Shown: positions 22,975 through 35,183 of the stretch, in pieces
Numbering within the stretch: the stretch's first letter is position 1
Layout of the letters: each line of letters begins with the position of its first letter
DNA from: Ctena decussata
Taxonomy: Eukaryota > Mollusca > Bivalvia > Lucinida > Lucinidae
Direction of reading: 5' to 3'
Assembly (NCBI GenBank): GCA_963989385.1
Contig: OZ022515.1
Location: 9,084,803 to 9,148,802 of the forward strand
DNA length: 64,000 bases
The notes under the pieces: model-generated
Told to the model about the DNA's origin: nothing
Seen by the model: the letters and a program-made list of their open reading frames with translations, nothing else
Database searches by the model: none
Program-made: the position numbers and the translations under genes

Positions 22975-25680
22975 CTTTGAAAAAAATAAAAACGCACTGT
23001 TGAAATGGCCGTGTCTTAATCGAAATACCTCGGAAATGCATGGTGACAATTGATGTAAAATTAAAATACATGTATTAAGGGATCCTTTTAATATAATATC
23101 ACTTCGATGATGTTCCGCAGCTAAGGTCAAGTCATAAAATTTGCATGACAAGAAGTCTAAAGCACTTTGTTAGTGGAACGTTACGACATAATGCCATCCA
23201 TGACAATGTTATATTTTCAACTGAAATAGTGTAAGCTTTTGAGGCGAAAAAATTCCTTTAAGATGATTTATGGAAATACTCAAATCTGAATAAACCATAC
23301 AAATAACGTATGACCCTGAAAGTTAGTAGATTTCTTCTTTTTGTTGTTCCGTACAATTTATAATAACAAAACAATATAGTATGCTGCTTCAAATAGTGTT
23401 TTTGAAGAAAAGATCAAAGGGAAATTTTGTGCGCAAAAAATCTCAAAAAGTAACATCATTATTGAAAATGCACCTAGGTCCAAAGAAACTTTAAAGCAGT
23501 AAGAAAGGCGTTCAACCAATTATTTGTTCCAACTCTTTGTCAACTTATAATGTAGACCGGATGAAAATAGTAGCCTATTCTCGAATATTTGACCATGTAT
23601 ATGGTGCATGCACAAGGGTTGATCCTAGAAGTAATGCCACTGTGTACATTGCGCGTTTATACATTGTAGCCTTATTATAAAGATTATATCAAGGTACGCT
23701 GTAATTCAGTTCTAATTTACAGAGTTAATTATAAAGTTGGTATCTTTTTCCGTTCGAGATATATGGCCGATGTTCCTTCTTTCGAATGTGTCTTTGCTCC
23801 CGAATGAACACTTTCGCATTTTAATTTAGCTTCATTGCAGCTGGTATTGTGCTGTGTGCCGGACGTAAAGCGTCTCCAGTGCAGACTATATTTTATTTTT
23901 CTCCTTTGGTTCAAAGGATATTTTCTTAGAAATCAGAAATATTTGATTCGTTAGGACTCATGTTTTTAATCATCGGTTTTTAATTATTTGAACACCTTTA
24001 TGATATTCATTAATCTTTGAATCCACTGTCATATTAACATAAAGGAATTACAATATTTTTTCTCCGGTTTTCGTAGTTAGATCATGTCGGGGTAACTGAT
24101 AAGGCTTGAGTAGCCGACACTTCGAAGTATTGCCCAAAAATGTGCATTCTTTCGACTTAAGGGAACTCTTTTAGGTTTTAATTTAGCTTCACTGCAACTG
24201 GTGTTGTGTCATGTGGCAGCCGTACAACGAGTCCTGTGCAGATCATGTCTTATTTTCGTCCTTTGAGATCAGAGGATGTATCCTTTGAAATCGAAACATT
24301 TTAGATTTATATTCTAAGTAATATTTTTTCCTACTTTCTCACTCCTTTATTGTACTACGCTGTGGTTTGAATCAACTGTAATATTAAAAATAAAGAATTA
24401 GAACATGTATTCTCCGGCTTCCTCTCTAAATCATGTCAGGGTCATTGATGAGGCTTGAATAGCCGAAACTTTGAAGTATGATCCGTAATCCTACATTCAA
24501 ATGGGTTCTTTGCTCTGGAAGGAACTCTTTTAGATCATAATCTGACCTCAGTGCAGCTTATGTTGTATCGTGTGATGGCCGTAAAACTTGTCCGCGTTCG
24601 TCATAAATTGGGTAGATTTTATTTATGTCCTTTGAGGTGAGAGGATATATTCTTGGAAAACAATTTTTTATTGGTGTAGACTAGACAACTGCGTTTTACT
24701 CATTTCGACCCCATATGCTAGTTGTTTAGTCTTTGCCTTATTAAATTTAGAAATTAGAGTATGATTTGTTTTCTTGCTTTCGTTGGCAGAAATTGACAAG
24801 GTCACTGATGAGATTTAAATAGCCGAAACTTTGAAGTATGGCCCATGTTCCTTCTTTTGAATGTGTTTTCTGCTCTGAAATGAACTCTTTAATATTTTAA
24901 TCATATTCTAGATCATCACTTTTATTCATTGAGACCCTTAGTGATACTAATCAATCATTGAGTCGACTGTCATAATAAGATTAAGATATTACAAAATGTT
25001 TTCTGGATTTCGTTACCAGATCCTGCTAGGGCTACTGATGAGGCTTGGGTAGCCGAACCTTAAAAATGCGGCCCATTCTTCTTTTTTAAATGTGTTTTCG
25101 GCTCATGGGGGAACTTTTATAGATTTAAACTCAATGTCATTACAAATGCAAATGTTACGAATTGATACTTTCGCAATTTTTCTGTTCTTAGTGTTAATAA
25201 ATGGCGTATAACATTTTCAGTTGTATCAAAAAACCTTTTTGTAGGATATTTGTCACAGCATAACATACATATTTTGATAAGTCCAGTTAAAGGTGTGCCG
25301 TCCTTTGGGTAGTACTGTTTAGCTGTCAAATTGTAGAAGAAATGGCGTAAATCATATACCTGAATGTTTTGCCTACGCTTATCAGAGGTATTTTTTTCAA
25401 ATTCTGTACATAACACTTAATGTATTAAAGTTCACATGTTAGACGAGCAAATTATTCAAATGTATTTTCCTGCCCGAATAAAGATGTTATTATTATGGTT
25501 ATGAGTTTATTATTACTATTAAAACTTTTTAATTGTCCCAATTATCATCGCCGTAATTTCTAGACTATAAGCTTTCTTAAATAGGGCCGAATGTAAATCC
25601 ATTGAAGATATAATAATAATTGAATAAAAAAACAAGAAAGAAACAAATATACACACACTTTTAAAATAGGCATCACAAAC
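22975..25680 (-). other. FReD gene A intron 2 (2.7 kb)
   Basis: It is mostly filled by the tandem module at 23750-25110. An open frame at 25117-25416 (minus), preceded by an acceptor-like TTTGACAG, has a frame-shifted counterpart in copy B. I read it as non-coding. Confidence 0.7.
23750..25110. repeat. Intronic tandem module, ~350-360 bp, about four copies
   Basis: The marker ATCATGTC(G/A)GGGT(A/C)A(C/T)TGAT with AGCCGA(A/C)AC recurs at 24081, 24430, about 24790 and 25020. Each is followed by a TTCCTTCTTTCGAATGTG-like stretch, a CTCTGCTC-like word and TTTTAATTTAGCTTCA. Related units lie at 59711, 60082 and 62712 in copy B and one at 4570. Confidence 0.85.
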
Positions 25681-25780
25681 CTTCCCAATAGTCATGATGT
25701 TTGTTTCCAAACCCAGTTGCATAGTCTGTGTAATTCTTATGCTGAAAGTCCTCATTTCCATGCTGTCGAACCATAAGGAT
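25681..25780 (-). CDS. FReD gene A, exon 2
   Basis: Exon of 100 nt. Acceptor TTTTCAG ends at 25781; donor GTTTGT starts at 25680. It enters in phase 0 and leaves in phase 1. It encodes ILMVRQHGNEDFQHKNYTDY and then ATGFGNKHHDYWE. This corresponds to the family segment VIQRRxDGSxDFxRxWxxYxxGFGxxxxEFWLG, with the usual FW written as YW. KNYTDY adds an N-glycosylation sequon that copy B lacks (KDSTQY). It follows exon 1 across a 15.4 kb intron, against 3.0 kb in copy B. Confidence 0.93.
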
Positions 25781-25829
25781 CTGAAAACACGAAGGGCATG
25801 GCTATATTAGCTTTTAAGATTCCAGAAAC

Positions 25830-26235
25830 CACACTGGGCAGGCATTCAGCACAGGCAACGAAGACAACGTTCAGATAATTTGCTTTTTCCGCTCATCAGG
25901 AAAGGTTTGTTTTACAAGTATAATCTCACGGACCATCCGATCTTCGATTTCAAGGAATCAAAAGTTTTACTGAATTTGATATGCATATTCAAAAAATGCT
26001 TGAAAGCAAATTTTGGGCTACAACGACTTTGACAACGAAATGGCGAAGGAAGTTATTCAAGCACTGCATTTATACTAGACGGAATTTCTTCGAAAATCTT
26101 GTCTGACTAAGAGGTATGACAAATTGCGGGGTCCGTAAGAATGAGAGTTTGAAATTATTCTAAGAGATATGCGAAAACCATTGAGTTTTATAGTACGTTG
26201 CCTTCATTGCCTGTGTTGAATGCCAGACCAGTGTG
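25830..26235. mobile_element. MITE with ~40 bp terminal inverted repeats, copy 1
   Basis: The left end CACACTGGGCAGGCATTCAG continues to GCAACGAAGACAACGT. The right end is its complement (CAACACAGGCAATGAAGGCA when inverted). The interior has no frame. A close relative lies at 62287-62694 in intron 1 of copy B. Confidence 0.85.
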
Positions 26236-26350
26236 ATAAATATATTAGGCAAATATTTGCATAACTGTTAATTCCACGATCTTTGAAATGCTGCGCACTT
26301 GGCTGTTGTCAAGTTCAACTGAAAATGCAAAATTTAGAATTATCGTAAAA

Positions 26351-26416
26351 TGAGCCGCGATACGAGAAAAACAACAATGTGGTTGTGCGACCAGCGCAGA
26401 CTCAGATCAGCCTGGG
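26351..26416. mobile_element. GACACGACAAAACC family, left-end fragment
   Basis: It contains GAGCCGCGATACGAG, GTGGTTGTGCGACCAGCGCA and CTCAGATCAGCCTGGGCA, then stops. Only the left third of the element is present. Confidence 0.65.
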
Positions 26417-26464
26417 CACAGTTTCGTCCTAAAGTTTACAAAGCATTAATTTGTCCAAAATGAG

Positions 26465-26590
26465 TAGATTTTAAATCAAACTGGGTAGATCCTGATCAGA
26501 CTGCTCATTAGGGAGAAGTCTGAAACTGGTCTTTACCGATTGCTCAGACCTGTCTGTCCCAATACTTTGGATGCTTACGGTAGTCTAGAA
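26465..26590. repeat. 'ATCAGACTGCTC' family, copy 2
   Basis: CAAACTGGGTAGATCCTGAT, then CAGACTGCTC and GGGAGAAGTCTGA. It is nearly identical to 61960-62080 in copy B. Confidence 0.65.
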
Positions 26591-27107
26591 ACCTTCATGC
26601 AGACCAAACAGCTACCCAAATGTTTCAAACCACTGCAGAAGCAAAAGGCGAGGGTTTGGGTCTATTAATCGTAGTGTAAGCTTCCCCCGTCTCCCCCTCC
26701 CATCCTACACATCAGTAGGTCATAACAGACCGTTCCAAGGCGGTTCTCCTGTTGTTGTTTCTTGTATCTATTGTGATCTGATAGCAATGTGGCTATTTGT
26801 ATAGCTGCCCACTAAGCTTGCTGTTATGTTTTGAAATAAAATAATAGTAAAAAGGTATCAATAGGTGTATAACGCTTTTAGTATAATCTACTTCTGCTGT
26901 CCAGTGATATTCTCATTAGTCTGTTGTGTGGTTGGTAATAGTTTTGACTGGGTTGATCTTTTACGGAAGCTAAGGCGAGGGCATTGGAATTTGATCCAGT
27001 AAAACTAGTTTAGTTACCGTCTCCTACACAATACACTGTTTCGAAAATAGCCGCTAAGCTCCGCCTACTTAGTTACTGTTACTACGTCAAACAAGCTTTT
27101 CACAAAG

Positions 27108-27230
27108 ATGGCGGGAAAACGAATGCAAATGCAAGTGTCGATCTATGGAGAAGAGTCAACCTCTTTATGGCCTACTCGTGGAAGTTGGCGCATCGTGCAT
27201 TTCAGATGCGTTCTGTTCTTGCAAAGCAGG
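27108..27230 (+). other. Possible first exon on the plus strand
   Basis: An ATGGCGGG start in good context (AAAGATGG) opens a frame that reaches a strong donor (GGTAAGTTT at 27230-27238). The frame reads MAGKRMQMQVSIYGEES. I recognise no family and no following exon. It could equally be chance or the 5' part of a repeat. Confidence 0.25.
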
Positions 27231-27864
27231 GTAAGTTTACTTATAGTCCAGGAGCCCAGAAAGAAAAGAAGAGCTTCGCTCTCCTTTAATAGTAGAATTT
27301 GGCAACCCTACGCATTTAATTATACATTTATTTTCCCATAGATTTTGGCCCGGAGACATTTCGAGAAACGCCCAGGAGACTCAAAAATGACCGTCTGCTT
27401 ACCTGAGTTATCTCAACAGAGGATAGGCCTATTTTTTTTACTGTTGTGCTTCTTCTGGCAGTGAAACCAGCCTTGATTCAGCGATAATCTCTTCAACTAT
27501 GGGTTTCAGCCTGTTCAAGATGGCTTCAGCATAACTTCACTTGAGGCTGATGGCTCTGTAGTTCTGGTAATAATGGTTTTTGGCCCTCTTGAGGGAGCGT
27601 AGTAACCTGCGACGGAGTCAATGGGTTTGGTCATTATTCTGTTCTTCAGATCTTTTTACAGACCTTTCATGCTGTCCCCGCCTGCTGCTTCATACCGGCT
27701 ACTCTTCATATCCCTCCTCTCAACAGAGAGATCGAAAACATCTCTGGTGACCCAGGACTTTGTCCTCTGTCGCTTCTTCCCAAGTATTTCAATGGCTGTG
27801 CCAGTCAATGCTGTATTGTAGTTTGTAATCATGCTATCTAAGTCGTGTTATTATGCTATCTTAT

Positions 27865-28166
27865 GAAGCGCGGCTCAGTGGTTAGTGCACCCGACTCGGA
27901 AGCCAGAGGTCGTGGGTTCGATCCTCACCCGGGTAGAAATCTTCCAGTGTCCGAACTCGTTTTTCTAGCATCATTCGCAGAGATGATGTTAACAAGTGTG
28001 CCGTTCTTCGGATCGAGACGTTAACTGGAGGCTCCTTGTGCAGAGAGAGTCATCCCCTGTGCAGGTTAAAGATCCCTACTATAGCTACATGACTATATGT
28101 AGGCTTTCATCCTGCAACACCAGAGTGTACACAAGTACACCGTCTGTGTCCCCCTCGGGGGTAGGA
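27865..28166 (+). mobile_element. tRNA-derived SINE inserted in the RTE relic
   Basis: Head: GGCTCAGTGGTTAGTGC (box A) and GTGGGTTCGATCC (box B). The body is about 230 bp with TTCGGATCGAGACGTTAACT and the end CCCTCGGGGGTAGGACATGA. The tail is the GATA microsatellite. The acceptor stem does not pair, so it is not a tRNA gene. Confidence 0.78.
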
Positions 28167-28167
28167 C

Positions 28168-28169
28168 AT

Positions 28170-28212
<43 letters not shown>
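28168..28212. repeat. (GATA)n microsatellite
   Basis: About eleven uninterrupted GATA units, probably the SINE's 3' tail. Confidence 0.95.
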
Positions 28213-28213
<1 letters not shown>

Positions 28214-29839
28214 TTTCATCATCCCTGAGACTGATGAGTGGTGCAAATTTCCCATTTATTGTTACTTGGAACGTGCATGCCACATCAGACTTTTTGAACT
28301 TCTCACGGTGATACCTGACGCTTGGCTGGGTTGTCTTTCTGGTCTCCTTCAGACTAACTCGAGAGGTTATCATCAATAGGTAATGTACACTTCCTATGTC
28401 TGCACTAATAAAGCTCCTTGTCCTCCTCACTGGAACCGCTTCCTCAGCCAGATATAGTCAATCTGGTCTTGATGCTTCCAGTCTGGGATGTGCTATGTCC
28501 ACCTTGTGGATGATTTGCGGGGCCTAGGTATTTGTCAGTACTATGTTGTTACAGTTGCAAATTTAGGAGTTTAAGACCTCTCTCATTTGTCTCGGCACTG
28601 CAGTTGGGTCTACATACGTTTCTCCAGTCTGTCTGTGATTCCCTTCCATTTACCATTCCAATCACCTTGTACAACCAGAATGTCCGGCGTAGGAATTGGT
28701 CAATGATTTACTGGAGTTATTGGTAGAAATGGTCTACCTTCTTGTCATCTTGTTCAGATCTTTATGATTGTGACATTGAAAGGAGCTGCTTGCTGTACTT
28801 CTGCTGTGATTCTTCACTGTTGTTCTTGTGAATATTTGTCTGGTCTGCTAGCAATCTGGCTACCTGTATAGCTGCCCACTTTGCTTCCCGTCGTGTTTTA
28901 TGGTAAAAAAATAGAAAACAAGTAAAAATAGATGTTAAATGTGTTTTGTATCATTTGTTCTTATTGTCCACATTGTTGCATTCATTGGCCTGTTCAGTCA
29001 ACTGCGATTGTTGTGGTTTGGCTGAACCATTACGGAGGCTAAGGGCGAGGTTTGGATCCAGTTAAACATGTTTCAGCCCCCCCCCCCACCCCAGTAATCT
29101 TTTGCTGACCATTCCAAGGCGGTACTTCTCTTGTGGTTCCTTGATGTTACATTGTGCTATATCCGCTTGTCTATGTTCTTTGGCGGTTTGGTCACCTGTT
29201 TTGCTACCAAATCTGCCTTTTGTTGTGTTTTGTTATGTAAGTTAAAAGTAAAATAGATACAGATATATGCTGATGCTGTTTTTGATTAGGGTAGCTGAAT
29301 GACCACCTGTTTTGGGAAAGAGCTGCTCATTGGCTTACCAGGCGTGTCTTTCGTGAACTTGTGTCATTTTTTCCGTGTGTGTGTGCCTCTTTCCCTATTG
29401 GTTTTGAGAGTGGGATGTGGGATTTGATTTTGTTAATTCCTGATCATTGCCTATCTGTTTATTTTGCAAACGGAGAGTCTGCTGCTGCCTTGTTGGCAAC
29501 CTAAGACAGCACATGTTTTTATGCACTAGGAAACTTCTGTTTTACTGATGAAAACCTTGTCTGTCATCCATTGGCATTTCACCAAAGTTCTCAGTGCATC
29601 TCTCAGAGCTCCAGTATTTTCCAGTGGTGCCTGTCCATTTTGTTAATCAGCTCTTTAAGTTTTCCGGATGGAACAGAGCCCTCACATTCCAGGTTCCTAC
29701 TGAGATGTTCTCCCTACCTCTCATTTTCTTGACCTTTGTCATATCAGTCGCACACTTATCATTGTTAAGCCGGGCTGCGACAGACCCAGTATGCAAGTAT
29801 CATTAGGTCAGTCTTCCATAGTGTTACTTGGACAAAAAT

Positions 29840-30800
29840 TAACCTGATGGCACCCTTTCTTCTCCAGGCTGTTTATGTTGACCACGGCCGAATTCCATGA
29901 AAATTATATAACTCGCCTTGGTCTTGAACACGTGTCCGTTGGTTAAGAGAGTTATTCCATCCTTGGCGTTGAATTATTCTAGGAAGACGTTCACTCTATG
30001 ATGTTGGGTCTACACCAACCCTAATTGATCCCAAGAGTTGGGAGACTCCGTGAGGTGGAAGCGGCGTCTTGTTTTTCCCAGCAAGCCGCTGATTATAATA
30101 TATACAATTAGACTCAAAGGGCCAAACTGATTAGGCCTATACCTATCAAAAGTGATCCCTTAAATCTAGATGTTGTACAAAGCTGCGCAAGTCTCGATCG
30201 GTTCTTGCAAGTAGCACACGACTTTTGAACTCATGTTGGGGCTCTACACTGGCCGTTGATTTCTGCTAGTGACCCAGTGATGCTGTTTTCACAGGTGTTG
30301 TTCAGCAAGTTTTGTTTACAGACCTAGCAATAAATTCCTAGGTGGACCGCCAACCAAGGCTAAGGGTTGCACCTACCCTTCTACATGTAGTTCTTATTAC
30401 CCTCCAAGGCCGATGAGATCCATCTACTCACATGCAACCGTTAGTATAGTACATGGTACCAGTAGCAGATTTTTTTCTGCTTGGCCAGGGATTTCTTGTT
30501 TGCACAAATGCATAGCCAAAGTCTTGTGCTGCAAGGCATTCTTTGCCCCCACTGCTGTATGTCCTGTATTGTTCTGGGAGGTTCAGTTTAATCCCGCTGG
30601 AGACAGAACCTTTCTAACCTATACAGGGCTCCATCGCACACAGCAACGTCACTGGCTTATCCACTGCCTATCAAACAAGTATAAACAACCAGACTCACAG
30701 GGCCAAGGTAACTTGGCCTATCCTACCTACAGTGACCCCCTTAAATCTAGATGCTTTAGCATGCAAATGGACAGAAACAGGCAACTGTGGAAATCGTCCT
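29840..30800 (-). repeat. Probable RTE LINE 5' region, partly doubled
   Basis: ACTCA(A/C)AGGGCCAA followed by CTTAAATCTAGATG appears at about 30112 and 30692, roughly 575 bp apart, upstream (minus sense) of the endonuclease start. A 129-codon plus-strand frame (30413-30802) runs antisense to this and has no recognisable domain. Confidence 0.45.
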
Positions 30801-30809
30801 GAAGCAGGT

Positions 30810-32510
30810 GAAGACAGTACTGATGATTAGGCTATACTATTCACTTATGCACTTTTAAGTTCGAAATAGCCCTGGTTCCAGAAGTATTTAAAATGAAATC
30901 ATACCTTGATACAGTATAATGGAATCATATGGTACATTTTGTATAAATTGTATTTTACATATGAATATGTCCATATGTAACATACATAAATATGTAACAT
31001 ATATAAGTCAGTAGCACATATAAAAATGTATAAATTCTCCATTAACAGGCTACCACCCCGTCGTTGTGAGGGAATGTTTTTGATACAGATTAAACAGGGT
31101 TGCGGCTTAACGAAGGGTAGACTTTTTCTTCATGGTCTATATAGAATTAATATTTATGACCGGCATGTGTGCCAAATTTGCTATAAATACGAGATTCAAA
31201 TGTTTATTTAAACATTTAATTATTCAAAATTCAAACGGAAATATGTTATTCCATGACAATAAGAGACGGATGTTGTTAAGAGACGGATGTTGTTTAAATG
31301 TAAATAGCTCGGTCATCGGTTTCAGAGAATTTTACATTCATATATCTCGCTTTACCGTGGCACGCCCGTTATCTCGAACAAAAATGTTATGCACTTAAAA
31401 ACTGTCACAAGCTATATGCAAACCCTCCATACTAATGTAATATTTAAATCTCTTAGCAGTGAATCAGAACATAACATTCTTATAGGGTGAGGACAAAATT
31501 ACGAAAATTATACTACTGGTAATTTTCCCTTCTCGGGACCCCTTTGGTGATACTTAACTCACCTTGGAAGGTCTTATTTGTTAGAACACATATGTGGCAA
31601 CTTATATAGGCATTCCCACAAAATAGGCAACGAAAGTGGAAACGCCGCTAATAAGGGGTGAATGACATTAAAATGCCTTGGCATAGATTGAAATATGGTC
31701 AGAATGTTTCCACATATTGATCATATAATATAAAGGCTAGAAAACTGTTTCATTTGGTAGTTATATGTTATTTTTCATCAGATTTTAATCACAAAAGATT
31801 TATTTACCGTTTGGGCCTTCGACTGCCTGGTCCCCGGCTTGATACTTTCCGTAAGTCCAAGCGTTTACCCTCCTAGGTAAAAACCATTCCTTGGTTTTCT
31901 TTATTTTCCTCCGTTGCGGAACACCCAGGTACGAAAGACTTCTTGCCGCTGGTAAAGATTCGTGCACGCGTTTGTTTCGTATATTTGTATTAAATGCTTG
32001 AAAATATTTAATTAATGGGACTAAACTTGTAAATTCAGAACTGCTGGAATTGATAAATCATTCGATAGTTCCATTAGGCAGGTGATGGTCATGACTCCTA
32101 GGTTTTACCCAAATAGCGATTTCTGAGGTTAGGATATCCAAACCAGTCTAGTTTTTGTGACGTCAAAAGGACAGTGGCAGGAGGAGCACGAGACAATTTA
32201 GAACTTTCGAAAGTTATCGTCTGACAATGCGAATAATGACCACGAGGCAGCGCCCATTGTGTTTTATTCAAATTAAAAGGTAAGCTTTGTAAGATATATT
32301 GTTTGATGTACTGGGATTACCAACTGGAGAAGACAAACTGCGCTGGTAACCCTCGATGTCCACTAATTGGAGAATCACAGTTTATTATTGTAATTTTTCC
32401 TCCCTTCCTTTTGATGGATAACAATTGTCTGCAAAATAGGACATCTATTTAATATGTTATTGTCTCGGGTTCTCCGAAGTCATATTTATAGATTTATTAT
32501 TAATATTTTC
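30810..32510. other. No gene recognised
   Basis: AT-rich intronic sequence; no exon, transposon terminus or tandem structure stands out. Confidence 0.5.
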
Positions 32511-32519
32511 CCTTCCTTA

Positions 32520-32795
32520 TTTTTTCAAATGAGGAAACTTCCATATATAGCGATGTTTGCACAATTTTTCAGCCTAGGCATATTTTTGTTATTTCACAAA
32601 TGTGGAAACATCTCTATATAGCTATGTTTCCACAATTTGCACGTTTCCACAATTTGCAGCCAAGGCATATTTTGGTTATTTCAAAAATGTGGAAACATCC
32701 TTATATAGCGACGTTTCCACAATTTGCAGCCAAGGCATATTTTTGTTATTTTCGAAATGTGGAAACATCCCTATACATGCTGTGTACATGCTCTT
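32520..32795. repeat. Hairpin-bearing tandem repeat, cluster 1
   Basis: Three units of about 69-95 bp, each with ATGTGGAAACATC, CTATATAGC, GTTTCCACAATTTGCA and GCCAAGGCATATTTT. GTGGAAACATC and GATGTTTCCAC pair around the TATATAG centre, so each unit contains a short hairpin. Confidence 0.85.
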
Positions 32796-33554
32796 AGAGA
32801 ACTGACCCCGACCGACCCGATTTACTGCTCTATAAACTCGGGTTACTCGGGGTATCGATTTCACATACGGTTCTAATGAAACTGGTCGTATAATCCTCCG
32901 GTATACCAATAAATGATACAGAATTATGCAATTCCGCAGTAGTGCCCCAGGTGGTGAAGATAACGCTGTTAACCGATTTTCTCTAGTTAAAAGTAAAACA
33001 TAAACATCCCGCATCCTAGTCTTGATACAATCTAGAAAATCGAAATCCTCGTTAAAAATTATGTTGTTTAGGCGTTTTGAACGGATTTCTACGTTAAGAT
33101 TTAAGCGTTTTGTAATATAACAATTTCGTAATGGCACGGGAACCAGCGAAACAGTATTCCCTGTTTTACAGCCTTTATAAAAAATAGTTCCAGTTGTATT
33201 GCAAACTTATTGTCTTGTGATACTTCAAAAAGATGTCTTCCAACACACTGACTGTATTTAGAATAAAAGTAGACAACATTTATCATTGGATATGCGATTT
33301 TCTAGAGTATTTTATGAGAGCGTTCTTTAATAGGCGCACTTATGCCGTGAATCAGGTTTCAGTAGCACTGCTGATAAAAATACTATAAGCTTGAATTACC
33401 TGTAATATTAACCGGGAACCGGACTTAATGGCAAAAGTAGTTCACAGAGCATGTGTAGCTGATACCTGCAGTGTCCAGATAATTAGGCGATGGCTAAAAC
33501 ATCTGGTCTGATTATCAGTTAGGCATAAATTTTAGGTAATTTTTCTCTAAGAGG

Positions 33555-34090
33555 ATGTACACATCATGATAGAGCGATGTTTCCACAATTTGCAGCCAAG
33601 GTAATTTTTTGTTGTTATAGAAATGTCGAAACGTCCCTATATAGCGATGTTTCCACATTTTTTAGCCAAGGCATATGTTAGTTATTTTAGAAATGTGGAA
33701 ACGTTGCTATATACAGATGTTTCCACATTTTGAGGATAACAAACATTTGCCTTGGCAAAAAAACGTTGAAAGAAAATTATTGCAAATTGTGGGAAAGCTA
33801 AAAAATGTGGAAACATCAGTATATAGTGATGTTTCCACATTCCTAAGATAACAATAATAAGCCTTGGCTGAAGAATGTTGAAAGGAAAATGCTAAATTAT
33901 AGTAAATCTGAAAAAAAAATTGTGGAAACATCTGTGTATATGGATGTTTCCACAATATTACAATGATACGCCTTGGCTAAGAAATATTGAAATGTGTACG
34001 TAGAAAATCTCTAAAATATTGGAAATATGAAAATTGTGGAAACATCGCTATATTGAATTTATCCACATGTTCCATAATAACCCAAATAAG
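33555..34090. repeat. Hairpin-bearing repeat, cluster 2, both orientations
   Basis: At least six units contain the GTGGAAACATC...GATGTTTCCAC dyad. The spacer word GCCAAGGC appears forward before about 33700 and as GCCTTGGC afterwards, so the cluster switches orientation near 33700. Confidence 0.82.
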
Positions 34091-34094
34091 CCTT

Positions 34095-34345
34095 AATGGC
34101 AAAGAAAGAATGCCAACTATTGACAAGGAAGGGAAAATCATAATAATAAGTTTGAGAATATGTGTTATTATAAAGAGAAAAAACAAACACACCCACTCAT
34201 GATGTCAAATATTGAAAAAGAAGGGAAAATTAGTCTGAGAATATGTGTTATCATAAAAGAAGCACACCCACTCATCCAGTCATGATGTCAAATATTGACA
34301 AGGAAGGAAAAATTATAATAATAAGTCCAAAAATATGTGTTATCA
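34095..34345. repeat. Tandem repeat, about three units of ~90-110 bp
   Basis: Units share CAA(C/A)TATTGACAAGGAAGG, AATAATAAGT, AATATGTGTTATCA and CACACCCACTCAT. Confidence 0.8.
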
Positions 34346-34349
34346 GATG

Positions 34350-35180
34350 GTATTTTGGACCGTGGAATGAGTAAACATATGAAGGCTGTTCTAATAATGA
34401 TACCAGTTATACTTGGGAAATATTTAAAAAGAAGTCACTACCCATATCATTTAGAACTGGTTGTACACTGTTCTGGTGGTTTAAGACATCATTGTCCTAA
34501 GAATGTTAGTATCTGAAGTCTATGCAGCAATAATATAAAGGAAAAATACTTAATAGACAATTACCTTATATTTATTTATATGCAGCTCTGTATATTCTAA
34601 CTGTAATCCAATGTAAAGCAGTAACAGATAGTAATTCCAAGTCTCACAAATAGAGATTGAAACAGCAAGCAGTTTATAGCTGTCTGCGTCTATGAACAGT
34701 AACAGTACCAAGGGAGGTAACTACTATAATAACGTTTGACGTTAATAACGTCACAGCTCAGCAGACAGTTAAAGTACTTAAAGTATTATGTATCACATAG
34801 AATTTTCCATGTTGAAAGCAGCCATACATTATGAATGAATTAAAAAGTAGGTAAACTGATGACAGGACATAATATGAATACTGTAATAATCCTAATTGGC
34901 AATACACAGTTTCCCTGAAGTAATGTGTCAGAAATACAATGCCGTCAGAGGCTGATCGGCATAAAAATGTGTTGACAATTTTTTTGCATATATATATGCT
35001 GTGCAAAAATCTAGCCGACACAAAGAGTATTCAGATAGCTACTGCTTGCATTTTATTTTTGACATTACAAGAAAGCACATTTTGAAGTAAGGAAAAGAAA
35101 AACTTTTTTTTTCACTTTTCAGTGTGAAGAGATAGAGAGATGTCGAACTCAGAAGATGATGCCCAGGGGGGTCTACAGCC
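34350..35180. other. 3' side of the Merlin transposase; no gene recognised
   Basis: There is an 8 bp inverted pair AACGTT/TAACGT around 34730-34755 but no clear transposon end. Short frames here show no family. Confidence 0.4.
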
Positions 35181-35183
35181 TAC

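Larger units (their letters stand above)
26690..29500. repeat. Repeated FReD intron-1 module (several partial copies)
   Basis: A block with GACC(G/A)TTCCAAGGCGG, a GCAATGTGGCTA-like word, TATAGCTGCCCAC and AGTAAAAATAGATG recurs at about 26730, 28790 and 29110 here, at 40750 beside exon 1, and at about 62190, 62850 and 63090 in copy B. A second block (ATTGCCTATC with a GGTTTTGAG-like word) recurs at 29290-29480, 40900-41060 and 63640-63740. The copies are interleaved with LINE pieces. Confidence 0.6.
27440..29800 (-). pseudogene. RTE-clade LINE relic in pieces
   Basis: The minus strand carries, in the right order, the endonuclease start (NISVGTWNVRALF at about 29700, with KELINKMDRHHWKILEL after it), the endonuclease end (RRTRSF, DVACTFQVTINGKFAPLI, 28230-28440), the linker (TAIEILGKKRQRTKSWVT at about 27770) and the reverse transcriptase start (YYQNYRAISLK and ILNRLKPIVEEIIAES, 27440-27570). 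Stops and frameshifts are frequent, and the catalytic core is missing. The FReD intron module sits between the two endonuclease pieces, and a SINE plus GATA run sits between endonuclease and linker. Confidence 0.82.

Noticed and set aside
27865..27935. A tRNA gene
   Set aside because: Boxes A and B are present, but the acceptor stem does not pair and a ~230 bp body with a GATA tail follows, so it is a SINE head. The same applies to the tRNA-like heads at 4315, 4853, 21120, 41616, 51390 and 63545.
30413..30802. 129-codon plus-strand frame
   Set aside because: It runs antisense to a partly doubled region upstream of an RTE endonuclease and has no recognisable domain.
32600..32805. Two overlapping frames with repeated METSLYS/VSTIC words
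   Set aside because: They come from the hairpin tandem repeat; the frame changes with each unit.
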